Part shown: piece by piece, positions 11,976 to 26,056 of the stretch | Position numbering within the stretch: the first letter of the stretch is position 1 | How the letters are laid out: each line of letters begins with the position of its first letter | From: Amoebidium appalachense | Lineage: Eukaryota; Ichthyosporea | Length of the DNA: 64,000 bases | Reading direction: 5' to 3' | Assembly (NCBI GenBank): GCA_963693365.1 | Contig: CAVNZM010000012.1 | Location: forward strand, 9,211,056-9,275,055 | The notes under the pieces: generated by a model | Told to the model about the DNA's origin: nothing | Databases searched by the model: none | Seen by the model: the letters and a program-made list of their open reading frames with translations, nothing else | Made by a program: the position numbers and the translations under genes

Positions 11976-12722
11976 CCCCCCCCCCCCCCCCGTATCTCTC
12001 TCTCCCTTGTTTCTGTGGGCACAGATATCTGTAGATCTGTGCACACCTGGCTCTCTTGCCTGATAAGAACTTATTGTGTTTTTATTTCTATTTGCTCTCC
12101 TCTGTTTATCTGAGAGGTAGCGTGATTGGCTAGCCTCACTCGTTGTCTTTCCTTTATTTCAAAATGGCCTAGTTTTGTTCTCAAAAGGATGGCTCGCCAA
12201 TAGTCGCGAGCGAGTACATCTGTAGATTGTGTTGTGCATTCCTGTCTGTTAATATATGTGTGTTGTGATTGGACAATAGATATATATGGAATTCGGTTTA
12301 TTGCAAAGTGTCTTCACTTTGAGAGTGTCGACTATTAGGAAATATATGTATTTAAATAAGTTTCTTTATAGAGACGAACATAAATATATATGTGAGTTAA
12401 TAGTGACTAGATGTATAATTACTTAATTTATTTAAGTAAGAGTTTCTACACTTTAGTTTAATCGGAAGTTGGAATGCGTATGCTCTGTCGGAATGTGTTT
12501 TTCTATCTTCTGATAGAACCGATTGGTTCTCCCTCTTTAGTTGTGATAAGGTGATAAGTCGCAAGTACAAAAGGAACCGAGAGCACAATAAAGAATCAGT
12601 TGTTGTTTGAAATCTTTCAATGTCTCGTGAACAACTCCGATTGCCCTCTCATTAATGTGTTAGTCGTGTTTTACATGACACCTCTGTGCACTCTGCTCCC
12701 TTAGACCCGTACAAAAACAACA
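11814..12722 (+). repeat. Copia-A 3' LTR
   Basis: 909 bp copy of 5604-6551, shorter only because its CT/C tract (about 11909-11991) is shorter. It is followed by the TSD GTTGA. Confidence 0.9.
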
Positions 12723-12727
12723 GTTGA

Positions 12728-14879
12728 TGGTGTAGGCGGCATGTTGAAGGGCCTCAGCCACAGTTTGGGGGACAGAGACTGATCTTGGACTTGATGGAGG
12801 AGGCAACGAACAATCTCTTGGAGGAACCGCATACGACGTTCAACATAGCCGTTCAGTTGAGGGCAGTCCACCGGAGCATAGCTGGTCTTGATGCCCTGGG
12901 AGAGGCAAAAAGCACGGGTAGCCTTGGAGGTGAACTCAGAGCCGGAGTCGAAGTGGTAGACACCAACTTTGGAGGGGGCATGGGTAGCAACGAGGTTGGT
13001 GTGAGCTGTGAGAATGTCCAGGGTGGTTGTACGGTCGGCCATCGGGTAGATCTTGACGAGTCCAGAGGCACGGCAGACAGTGACGAGAGCAACCTTGGAA
13101 CCTCCGTACGATGTTGTGGTAGGCTCAAAAAAATCCCAATGCCATTCATGACCGGGGATGTTGGAGTGAGGACGGTCACCCTTGAACGGAGCCTTGGTGG
13201 TTTTACCCATAATGCAGCCATGACAATCAGGAACATCACAGTCGAGGACAGACGAGGGGAGACCAATAACAAGGTCGTGCTTCACCATGTCCTTGATGCT
13301 GGTCATAGCACGGTGCCCCAGACGATGGTGCCAGATGGAAGGGTTAACACTGGTAGTGGCAGCCAGAGCCACAGGACGAGTGGGTGGTTGAATGGTGTAG
13401 TCCTTGAAGTAATACAGACCGTTGTGTAGACGGAGGTTGACGAGATGACGGCCGGTGAGTCGGTCGAAGAGGAATGACGGAGTGGAGGCATCATTCAAAT
13501 CACCCTTGATGTATTCGGCAGCAGCTTGGGATGTTGAAATGAGGAAGGCTTGGCCAGACGGGGTGTAGTAGGCTTCAATGGTAAGGGTGGCAGTGCCATG
13601 GTCGGTGGTGGTGTTGATGACGATATGGCCGGTGTGGGTGGCCAAGACGGGGGTGCCATTGAAGGCAGCAACGGGAGTCGGTGTCGGAAGGGGGGTGAGG
13701 TCATGGAAGAACTCACGGGTGGGGCAGACAGTCATGTTACACCCGGAATCCCAGGCAGGGTCGGAGGACACGGGGACGGAGCTAGCATTGTATGCCGAGA
13801 AAGCAAAGGAGACAGATTTCTCACTGCCTTGACGGGAACGGTTGTGTCTGGACATACGGCATTTCGGCTCGGGGCAATCGATGATCGTGTGATCAGGCTC
13901 GTGGCAGTAGGAGCATGCTTTCACGGACGGGTTGTTAGAACGAGCCGGGGAATCAGAACGACGGGAACCCGAGAAACGGGAACGACTGGGGGAACGAGAC
14001 GTGGACCGGAAGGCAGGCCGGTGGGGGGGAACGGGATCGGGTGTGCTGACAGGAGAGACGAGTTCGGAGGTCCGTGCTAGGGGTACGGTCAAGTCGGTTG
14101 CGTAAGTCACGGCGAGGAAGATCACGGGGGGGAGCACTAGCATTTAATGCCATGCTGGACTTGGAGGCACGGTGGGCACGGTTGCTCCGGAGTTGCATCT
14201 TGAGGTCTTGGCGTAGCTCGATGCCCTTGACGTAGTTGTGGAGGGACTCGAAGTCGGGGAATAGATTATCACCGAAGTGATAGTCTTCGATAAGACGGTT
14301 GAACTCAGGGGTGAGGTCGTCTCTGGTGGTGAGTTCATTGAAGAACTTCTCAGCTAGACGAGTGAAGTGAATGGACTCGTCTTGGAGGGACTGGAGCTGG
14401 TTCACGATGGTCTGCAGACGACTCAGGTAGGTGGTGAATGATTCACCGGGCTGAAGGGCACAGGCATCCCACTGACGGTGAAGGATGCGGATCTGATAGG
14501 GTTTGCCTTGGAGGTAGTGTTGACGGAATTTCCACATGGCCCGTTCAGGGTCCATGCCAATACGGTACTGGGCAACGGTGGTGAGGACGGAAGGGTCGAT
14601 GTTCTGAATCATATGGAGCAGGAGGCAATTGCGGGCCTCCTTGAGTTCCGCGGTAGTGCCGTAGCCGTAGAAGGGGGATTCACCGTCAACCGCGACGGTG
14701 GTAGGGGGGACGTAGTTGTCAGCAAGTACAACATCCACGAGTCGGACACCTTTAGTGCCGGTCATCATGCCGAGAAAAATGATTTCCCATTGAAAATAGG
14801 TGGTTTTGCTATCGGGACCAGTCTTCCCTTCACCTTTCCACATGGTTATTTTGTTTACACCAGTTTTGTTTGGATCCAT
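12728..14879 (-). pseudogene. Copia-B#1 gag, protease and integrase (frameshifted)
   Basis: Minus strand from ATG near 14879 (MDPNKTGVNKITMWKG). Gag continues to the zinc knuckle CSYCHEPDHTIIDC. The protease motif is WDSGCN. The integrase zinc domain is WHHRLGHRAM...CHGC, and the catalytic blocks are WDFFEP, FDSGSEF and YVERRM. A G-run near 14025 and a lost C near 12760 (CAGCCACAG versus CAGCCCACAG in B#2) break the frame. The reading continues at 5603 on the far side of Copia-A. Confidence 0.85.
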
Positions 14880-14941
14880 GATTGAAAAACGATCGCTAGT
14901 TTTAGAGGTGTGTAGGGAGCGTGCAAAAGGGCTGCATAACC

Positions 14942-15178
14942 TGTTAAATTGTATAAGTATTTGGGATGTAAGCAGAGACACAGTGGTGCAGTGTGAAAAC
15001 ACCACAGACACACACAACAACAAAACACGGAACGATCGGAGCAGTGTACACAACAGACATCAATGTTTAGACACGACTGAACTGAATTTATTCTGATCTT
15101 CGAATAAATACCTGAAATTCTTCTAAGTCCAATCCATACATGATTTCCGACCAGTCGGAAATCAGATCTATCTCTAAT
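14942..15178 (-). repeat. Copia-B#1 5' LTR, first part (interrupted by TIR element)
   Basis: Begins TGTTAAATTG, adjacent to the primer-binding region GGTTATGCAGCCCTTTTGCA on the minus strand (about 14916-14941). It matches LTR 1990-2226 and is cut at TCTCTAAT by the TIR transposon. A further 28 bp (17894-17921) continue the LTR on the far side, after which homology jumps to NG#1 sequence. Confidence 0.8.
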
Positions 15179-17893
<2,715 letters not shown>

Positions 17894-17921
17894 ATAGAAA
17901 CCAATCACTAAGAACTAATTG

Positions 17922-18014
17922 CCCCCACCCCCCGCTGCCGGGATCTCCCCGAGGGTGCCCCACCCTTGCTAACCACACCTTCCCCCGAGGCTCAGACCCG
18001 GAGGCCCGCCCGCT
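17922..18014 (+). repeat. Duplicated NG#1 fragment (copy of about 1896-1989)
   Basis: Repeats the C-rich RT-ORF leader of NG#1 up to the CCGCT target site, directly after the truncated Copia-B#1 5' LTR. With the LTR at 18015-18913 it makes a second copy of the 1896-2914 junction. Confidence 0.8.
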
Positions 18015-18913
18015 TGTTAAATTGTATAAGTATTTGGGATGTAAGCAGAGACACAGTGGTGCAGTGTGAAAACACCACAGACACACACAACAACAAAACA
18101 CGGAACGATCGGAGCAGTGTACACAACAGACATCAATGTTTAGACACGACTGAACTGAATTTATTCTGATCTTCGAATAAATACCTGAAATTCTTCTAAG
18201 TCCAATCCATACATGATTTCCGACCAGTCGGAAATCAGATCTATCTCTAATAGAAACCAATCACTAAGAACCAATTGCTTTCAGAGAGATCCGGTACGCG
18301 GAGACGTACACGATAGGACACAGACACTAGTTAAGGTCAACTCGTGTCATCATCAAGGAAGTTCTAACCTATGACATACTGCAAAGACTCAGACATATCA
18401 CACTTAACCTTGATGATTGGTTAAAGCCCGGCAACACATGAAAACTAAAGTAAATTAATGAAGTCTAAAAAGTGTGTTACCGTCCAATGAACACGTATTA
18501 AGTAACACAAATCTACCTAACATATATTAGTAGAAAAGAAATACGATTATACACATGAAGACAAGGAGAGAAAGAAAAGAAAATAAGGAAGGAGAAAGAG
18601 GAAGGAAAAGAGAGCACAGATCAACAAACAAGATAGTAATAGCATAACTATAGCCAGAGATATTTATGTACACACGAACATGTACACGTCTCTCCCTGAG
18701 TGGGTGGATCCGTGTACACACATATAAATATTCTAATCGATATTACAACACACGATTAAAGCCGATACAACACGATTACAAGTATACAAGCATATCGGAG
18801 ATCGATGCTACACTTTACATAATAGGAGTGTGGCATATACACTAAGCATATGAACTGAAACATAACACAAACTGAGAAGATCTTACCATATGTAAATACT
18901 ACGTATTACAACA
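18015..18913 (-). repeat. Copia-B LTR with CCGCT on both sides
   Basis: 899-bp LTR, identical in layout to 1990-2914 except for a 26-bp deletion near 18470. It is flanked by CCGCT at 18010-18014 and 18914-18918. NG#1 continues in phase with NG#2 after it. It can be read as a solo LTR or as the right-hand boundary of the Copia-B#1 insertion after a rearrangement. Confidence 0.85.
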
Positions 18914-20527
18914 CCGCTGCCCCAGCACCACATTGACACCTGCCGCCTCCGGGAGCTGCTGGCCTCCTACCCAGACCAATCATTCGCCGCGCAGCTCCTC
19001 CACGATGTCGAATTCGGTGTCGCCATCGGCTACCGCGGCCCCTCCACCTCTCGGGTGGGCCCCAACCTACCCACCACCCCGGCTGCTGCTGCCGCTATCA
19101 CGGCGGATATTGCCAACGAAGTCGCCCTCGGCCACCTGCGCGGCCCCCTCTCCCCGGACCAATTCTTCGCCGAATTTCCGGTCCACCGTTCCTCCCCCAT
19201 CGGCGCCTTTACTAAAGAAGGGGACCCCCACAAGTACCGTCGAATCCACCACCTCTCATGGCCCCGGGGCAGCAGCGTCAATGACAGCGTCACCTACCGG
19301 CCCGATGAACTTCAGTACATTCGAGCCCGGGACGTCACCCAGCTCATTCTCGACGCAGGCCCCGGCTGCTACATGGCCGTGGCAGACGTGCAGGCTGCCT
19401 TCCGGCACATGCCCATCCGACCAGAAGACCATCACTTAATGGCATTCAAATGGCAGGGGCATTTTTACGTTGACACCCGACTGCCCTTCGGCCTGAAATC
19501 TACTAGCCCAGCCATCTGGGAACGGATCGCGGCCACCCTCCAGTGGCTGGCACACCAGCACGGTGTTACCCTCATCCGCCACTACGTAGACGACTGGATT
19601 ACAGTCGCCCCCACCCAAGAGCAGTGCCAAGGTCACCTATCCACCTTCCTGCAACTCTGCCGAGAGCTGCACATTGCCATCTCCGAAGACAAGATGCAGG
19701 GCCCGGCTACCCGTATTGTCTTCATCGGTATCGAATTCGACTCCGTCACCATGGAGGCACGGATCCCTGCTTCCAAACTCTCGGACCTACTCGACCTCAC
19801 TTCCCACCCAACACCCACCATCACCATTCGGGAATTGCAATCCCTCCTCGGAAAACTCACCTGATGTGCCCAGCTGGTCCCCCCCGGGCGGGCCTTCTCC
19901 CAGCGCCTATGGGCCCTTCTCCGAAAACACCCACACCTTGCCGGGCACCACCACATACGGCTGTCTGCTGCCGCCCAGGCAGACATAACCGAATGGCACC
20001 AGTTCCTCATCATGGAATGGGGTGCACCTTATCACCCCCCCCACATACACCACCCTGGCCACCGATGCTGCCGGATCCGTGGGTCTAGGGGGCCACTGGC
20101 TCGACCAATGGATTTTCATGCCCTGGTCTCCCTCCACCCAAGCCCTCTATGCTCATGAGGGTAAACTCGGTTCCTCCGTCATCGAACTCTTGGCCATCGC
20201 AGCCGCCGTGGCCCTCTGGGCCCCCTCCTGGTCCACCCACCATGTCCGTATTTTATGCGACAACACGGGTGCTGTGTCTGACCTGCACTCCCGGTCTTCC
20301 CCCCACCCCGTGATGGCCAAACTTATTCGGTTCATCACCCGCATGGAAATGCAATAGCAATTTACGTTACAGGCCTCCTACCTACCGGGACCCCTCAACC
20401 ATCTAGCCGATGCCATTTCTCGTAACCAACTTCCCCGAGCCCGACGACTCCGACCTTCCCTGCAACCGGAGCCCTGCCCCTTCCCCTCCTGGGTCCACGA
20501 GTTCCTATCCTATCCCCTGGGCTATTA
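18914..20527 (+). pseudogene. NG#1 reverse transcriptase-RNase H (broken)
   Basis: Homologous to the intact ORF at 25919-27739. RT has the YVDDW active site near 19585 and the upstream block LILDAGPGCYMAVADVQAAF. RNase H has ATDAAGSVGLGGHW, CDNTGAV and HLADAISR. Differences include TGG to TGA at 19862-19864, a 2-bp deletion in CCTCATCATGG near 20010, TAC to TAG at 20355-20357, and small in-frame insertions near 19300 and 19503. Not functional as assembled. Confidence 0.85.
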
Positions 20528-20585
20528 GTAACACCCCCCCCCCCCCCCCCCCCCAGATCTCCCCTTCCGGAGCAACGCCGGCAGA

Positions 20586-21624
20586 TTGGCCCCCCACTTT
20601 GCTCCGGCCGAGCTGCTTCGAGCCACCACTACCCTGCAGGAATGCCAGGCCCTGAGTCTCAACCTCGACTCTTGGGCCTTTTACTCCCGGGTGCAAAAAG
20701 TGTTCATCGATTTTTGTGTGGCATCTCGGCTGCAGTCCTCCTCCGGGTCCTACCTCCCGGCCTCCCCACACACCGTGCAGCTCTTTCTCGCCTGGTGTGC
20801 CCAACGAGGGGTACAGGCCTCTTCCTTGGCCGGCTACAATTCGGCCATCACCAGACTCCACCTCGACATGGGCCTCCCTGCTCCCTACCCCCCACGACAA
20901 GTCTCTGGCCTGATTCCTCCGAGGGGTGGGCAGATGGCAGCTTTCTCACAACATCCGGCCCCGATCATCTACCAGGGAGCCCCTCCTGCCCTCCCACCTC
21001 AGCCTACTCCATGGCCAGTGCCCCACCAAGGCCTCCTCGGCCAATCTCCGGCTATGGACGGTCCTCATCGTCGGTTTTTGTGGTCTCCTCCGTTCGAGGG
21101 AATTTACCTCCAAGACCCTGTCTTCCTTCAACCCGTCCCGTCACGTTAAAAGGAAGGACGTGACCTTCAGCTACACCCCCACCGGTACTTTGTCCCATGC
21201 CACCCTCCACCTGCCAACCTCCAAGACGGATGTACAGGCCCGAGGTGTCAATGTCACTCTAGCTGCCCTGCCCCTCACCCACTTCTCCCCAGCCCATCTC
21301 CTCCGGCAGTTCCTGGATACAACGTCCGGTCAACCCAACGACCCCCTGTTCAGTCTCGGTGGCATTCCCTACACCAAGGGTGCTTTCTCTGCCGACTTCC
21401 GTGCTCTCCTCTCCCGGGCAGGCCTCTCACCCTCCAGGTTTGCCGGCCACAGCCTCCGAATCGGGGGGGCCACAGCCCTGGCTGAGGCCGGGGTCGACAA
21501 CTCCCAGATCAAACAACTCGGCCGATGGTCCTCCAACTGTTTCCTGATCTATACTCCGAGTCGACTTCGCCCGGCCTCCATTGCTGCCACTACCACACGT
21601 GTATTCGCCTCTATTCTTAAGTGA
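20586..21624 (+). pseudogene. NG#1 tyrosine recombinase (frameshifted)
   Basis: Counterpart of the intact recombinase at 27787-28818. An extra C in the C-run near 20890 shifts the frame, so the N-terminal part reads to 21149 in one frame and the catalytic part from about 20926 in another. HSLRIGG and the Tyr of the LIYT block remain. The box-I Arg block is altered (LLRSREF versus LLRSGEF), and a 6-bp insertion lies near the C-terminus. Confidence 0.85.
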
Positions 21625-21653
21625 AACCTTTGGAGCAAGCATACTGCTCTCGT

Positions 21654-22296
21654 GCCGTGGTTTACAACCATTGCAGGTTCACTTTCGTCCAAGGGGATGT
21701 CCCCCTAGAGGCAACACACGTCCCGGAGTAGTTTTTCATAGAGGTTTTATTTGTGGAATTTATTGACATAAATATTTTTTCTGGGTAAACACGTAGGATG
21801 GGTGTTCGGTACCAACATAACCATGTAGGCTTCATTTCGTGTTTTAACAGTTCGCGGTTGGCTGCCCGCACACGGGCACCTATTAGCCAATCAAAACATC
21901 AGATTCCACATATCACTAGACCGAATTTTGATTGGCTCGGATCAGATTTCACATATCACTAGATCAATTTTGATTGGCTCAGATCGGTAGGCTTGGGTAT
22001 ATAAGCACAGTTTTTAGCAGATCAGCAAGCTCCAAACACATCTTCTGTGTTTAGCACCCACAGCCTTACAGCTATAGATTCCTTTTCACCCCCCCACACC
22101 ACCCCCATTGATCCACACATACGTGCTGTTTTTTCACGGGGCGAAGACTTCCCCCGTTTTTTGGGCACAAGGACCTCACGGATCAATAAATTGATGACTG
22201 GGGGCTTGCCGTGGTTTACAACCATTGCAGGTTCACTTTCGCCCAAGGGGATGTCCCCCTCGAGGCAACACACGTTCCGAAGTAGTTTTTCATAGA
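21654..22296 (+). repeat. NG#1 right terminus: B1-A2-B2 repeats
   Basis: B1 is 21654-21742, A2 21743-22088 and B2 22208-22296, in the same arrangement as NG#2. B1 and B2 both run GCCGTGGTTTAC...CATAGA. A2 carries CCAAT boxes and a TATATAAG motif (about 21999-22006). NG#1 ends at 22296. Confidence 0.8.
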
Positions 22297-23048
22297 CGAC
22301 CCAGAATCCACAATTATACAGCCATTCGGCCTATTCCGAACACAATAAGTTCAGGAATCGAAAGTAGGCTCCTGTATGCCGTACTGTGTGTCATGTGTGG
22401 GGGTGTGTGTGTGCTTGGCGGGAGTGTATGAGGGGGTGTGTGAGCTTGTGTGTGGGTGTGGGTTTGGGTGCACCTGTGTTTGTGCATTTGTGTGTGGGTG
22501 TGCGTCTGTGTGGGTGGGTGCACGTGTATGTGATCACGTGTGGGTGAGCGCACCAGTGTTTTGAGTACGGTTGGGTGGCCAGGTGTTAATGGATATGTCG
22601 GGGCAGGATGAGCCTCTGAGGGGCAGGGGCGGGGGAGAGCGGGAAGGGTGTTTTGTTGTGTAGGTTGTGTTTGTGTGTATGTGTGATGTGTGTGTGTGTG
22701 ATGTGTGTGTGTTGTGTGTGGAGAGGGATTTGTGTGTGTGTGTGTGTGTGTTGTGTGCATGCAGTGTGTGGAGTGAAGACGAGTGAGATGTGCGATGGAT
22801 GGGACACTTGTGTGTAGGATGGAGAAGTTGGAAGGGACATTACTCTGGTACCCGACTTTTGTTCACGGTCTCCATGCATCCTTCCGCGGGGAGGTGGGCC
22901 GGGAGGGGGGGGGGGGGGGGGTGAATGGTTCTTCTCACCGGCACTGATTAAGTTAATGTTATTTATCTGTAAACTGTCCGACTTGAGAAGAGAGGGAGGG
23001 GAGGTAGGTAGGGGCAGGAGAGGGCAGGTGGTTCGGGTGTGCGTCTGT

Positions 23049-23079
<31 letters not shown>

Positions 23080-23676
23080 GGGGGGGGGCATGGGTGAAAG
23101 GGGAGTGTGGGTTGTGAGGATTGGGATGGGTACTTTGCCGACACACATACAGCTGCAGTGGCTATGAAAGGAGAATGTAGAGGGTACGTGTGTGAGTACG
23201 AATGTGTGAATGTGTGTAAAACAATGCATGGTTGAATGTGTTGCGCAAACTACCAAGTGGACATTGATTTGCGCATGTGTCGCATCCATATGGGTAGTCC
23301 TGTAGTAAACTGGCCTGCCTGCCTGCCTGCTTTCAACATCCCGTTGTGTGTGTGTGTCACGTGTTGCTCTCTCTGCTTTGGTGTGGATTCTAAACTAGTG
23401 AGACAGTCATTGAATCCCCCCCCCCCCCTCCCCCCTCGAACGTAACACCTCTGTGTTTTGATGTGAAACAAGACATTTAGGGATTTGTACGGGATTGATA
23501 ACAAAAGTCTTAGCACAGTGTAGGACGGGATTTTGGCGCGATAACAAAAGTCTTAACACAGTGTAGGATGGTTACACAAGTTTGGCACAGTGTAGGATGG
23601 TTACACACGTGGTTACACACGTTTAGCACAGTGTAGGATGGTTGCAGGATAGTACACACGTTTAGCACAGTATAGG
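22297..23676. other. Intergenic: GT-rich microsatellites, poly-G runs and a minisatellite
   Basis: No gene seen. Contains GT/GTGG-rich DNA (22380-22800), G-runs at about 22903-22920 and 23065-23088, and a minisatellite at 23505-23676 built on TTTAGCACAGTGTAGGATGG. The minisatellite resumes beyond the interrupted Copia-C LTR at 29885. Confidence 0.7.
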
Positions 23677-24065
23677 TGTTATTTTGTGTGGGTAAACGGA
23701 GAAGCAGAGAGCACAGATGGGTGTTATGATATACACAACACAGAGACACACGGGAGAAATACAACCGGAGAGGTGGAACGATTTCTGGGACCATAGGAAA
23801 TGAATTCAACTGCTTGATATTTATTTCAAGATGAAGTTCCTTTTATACTCAGGAATGTGAAATCGATAATAAATGCTAAGCCAATCAAAAGAACGAAAAC
23901 TCTTCTATCCAATCAGAAATACGAAAACTATGAGGGTAAAATAAATCGATAGAAATACCTGTCGACACATAGAAGATAAAACACAATCTTCTAATGAAAG
24001 TAATCTTCTAATAAAAGTACCGAAACATTTAACAAAATGAAACCACTTATGTATGATATTAGTTC

Positions 24066-24413
24066 GGTTTTATTTGTGGAAATTATTGACATAAATATTT
24101 TTCTGGGTAAACACGTAGGATGGGTGTTCGATACCAACATAACCATGTAGGCTTCATTTCGTGTTTTAGCAGTTAGCGGTTGGCTGCCCGCACACGGGCA
24201 CCTATTAGCCAATCAAAACATCAGATACCACAGATCACTAGACCGAGTTATGATTGGCTCGGATCAGATTTCACATATCACTAGATCGATTTTGATTGGC
24301 TCAGATCGGTAGGCTTAGGTATATAAGCACGACAGTTTTTAGCAGATCAGCAAGCTACAAACACATCTTCTGTGTTTAGCATCCACAGCCTTACAGCTAT
24401 ATATTCCTTTTCA
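24066..24413 (+). repeat. NG#2 split direct repeat A1
   Basis: 348 bp, nearly identical to A2 (28936-29283). It contains the promoter elements annotated separately. Confidence 0.88.
24205..24330 (+). promoter_or_regulatory. NG#2 promoter: CCAAT boxes and TATA box
   Basis: Within A1, one CCAAT (TAGCCAATCA) and two inverted CCAAT motifs (GATTGGCTC) precede TATATAAG at 24320-24327, about 118 bp before the gag ATG. The same set is repeated in A2. Inference from motif spacing only. Confidence 0.6.
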
Positions 24414-24444
24414 TTCCTCCCTATCTTTCCCTACGCCGGTCAGC

Positions 24445-25614
24445 ATGCCGCCGAAAAAGCGACAGGCCTCAGCCGCCACCCCTGCCGCGGCACCTAAGCG
24501 CCTGACCCGCAGCGACCTCCGCCACAGGCTGACCAACGCTCCCGCGGACACTGACGCGCCTCCAGCGGCCCATACCACCACGGACCCGGACCCGCCGGCT
24601 ACTCTCCCCTCCACTCCTGAAGTCCCCCCTCAGGCCCCGCCGTCCCCGCAGATGACTTCTCAAGACGCCGTCCTTGCCGCCCTCACCGCCATCAGCACCC
24701 AGATGGCTGGCGTCCTGGCTGCTCTCACCAACCGCGACCCTCCCGCGCCCCCCGCCGCGCCCTCCACACCCGGGGAGGTTTCCCCGGGGCTGCATCTCGG
24801 CCCTGACCTAGACCTACCTGCCCTGCCCGCGCCCCCCATCACAGGTGAGAACACTGGCGACATTCAGCCGGGCACACTCCCGCTTCCCCCCGCGGATGTG
24901 CTGGCAGATTTGCACGCCAATCGTTTCGTCGACCTGTATAAGTTCACCCCCGCCGCCCTCCTGGCCCCATCCAAGAAAGGTCAGCATCTGCGCATGGCCG
25001 ACGACGGCAGCATCGAGACTTTTCGCCAAGACAAACCCGTTCCCCTGCGTTCACTCGTCATTTGGATCCAAGCTTGGACCCATTACATGGCCGCCAAGCA
25101 CCACCTCGGCCTCCCCACGGACAAAGACGTACTTTGGACTCAGCACATCACTCGCCTCAGCACCCGATACCCGTGGGCCCAGATCCACAACTATGACGTA
25201 TACGCCCGCACCGTTGCCCACCAGCAGGGTCGGGCTCCGATCGAGTGTCCCAACCTGCTCGCCCAACTCCACCAGGATCTCCTCCTGCCACCCACTCTGC
25301 TCATCCCGGACGCATGTCAGCGCTGTGGCTTCCCCGACCACCCCAGCGCGGCCTGCCCCATGTACCCCAAGCCCGGCTGTGGTCTTGACGGCTTTAAGCC
25401 GCCCCACAAGCCCGGCGGGGGTCAAACCCCTAACCGCCTTGGCCCGCAACCCGGCCCGGCAAAACCGGCCCGACCCGTGGATCTACCCGCCACGCACTGC
25501 AGGAATTTCCACATTAACGGTCGGTCCTGCGCTAAGCAGCCCTGCCCCTTCTCCCACGTGTGCCCGCTCTGCTCTGGCACACACCCCCGCAAAGACTGCA
25601 AGCACAATGCCTAG
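24445..25614 (+). CDS. NG#2 gag-like protein with zinc fingers
   Basis: 389 residues from ATG 24445 (MPPKKRQASA). The N-terminal third is Pro/Ala-rich and basic at the start. A central region (about 150-280) carries a conserved-looking helical segment (LVIWIQAWTHYMAAKHHLG). A CCHC knuckle CQRCGFPDHPSAAC lies near 291-304. The C-terminus has a CCCH-type cluster (C..FHINGRSC....C...H) and CPLCSGTHPRKDC. These are RNA-binding features expected of a retrotransposon capsid. It lies between repeat A1 and the RT ORF. The last 64 residues are duplicated in NG#1. Confidence 0.85.
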   Translation: MPPKKRQASAATPAAAPKRLTRSDLRHRLTNAPADTDAPPAAHTTTDPDPPATLPSTPEVPPQAPPSPQMTSQDAVLAALTAISTQMAGVLAALTNRDPPAPPAAPSTPGEVSPGLHLGPDLDLPALPAPPITGENTGDIQPGTLPLPPADVLADLHANRFVDLYKFTPAALLAPSKKGQHLRMADDGSIETFRQDKPVPLRSLVIWIQAWTHYMAAKHHLGLPTDKDVLWTQHITRLSTRYPWAQIHNYDVYARTVAHQQGRAPIECPNLLAQLHQDLLLPPTLLIPDACQRCGFPDHPSAACPMYPKPGCGLDGFKPPHKPGGGQTPNRLGPQPGPAKPARPVDLPATHCRNFHINGRSCAKQPCPFSHVCPLCSGTHPRKDCKHNA

Positions 25615-25918
25615 TCTACGCGCACACCCACACACACAGCTAGAACATAGGGGTTAGGAGCTAGGACACACGAGTACAGGGAAACGGAGCTCGGGAGAAC
25701 GGGCCAATAGGGCTGAGTACAAAATTTCGCAGGCCAACTACGGCGCCCGCGCGCGTCACGAATAAATGTCCCTACACAAAGACGTTTATTCTGGCCACTG
25801 CACATAATTTTACTCCCCCCCCTCATCCCACGAGCCTCCCCCCCCCCCCCCCCCTTACACTCACCTAGCACTCCCTCCCCCCCCCTTCTTCTACCTCTGT
25901 GTCCGCCCACACCCCCGC
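25615..25918 (+). other. NG#2 gag/RT spacer
   Basis: Non-coding spacer of 304 bp, C-rich with runs at 25815-25855 and 25878-25888. No separate gene seen. The RT frame may be reached by reinitiation or frameshift; nothing in the sequence decides this. Confidence 0.6.
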
Positions 25919-26018
25919 GTGCTCGGGCACATTCCCCTGCACAGGGCCCCGCTGCCCTCCCTGCCAACCCTCACTTGGGCCCAGCTGCCCTACTCGAACC
26001 CCCCGGGGCCCTGCTGCC

Positions 26019-26056
<38 letters not shown>
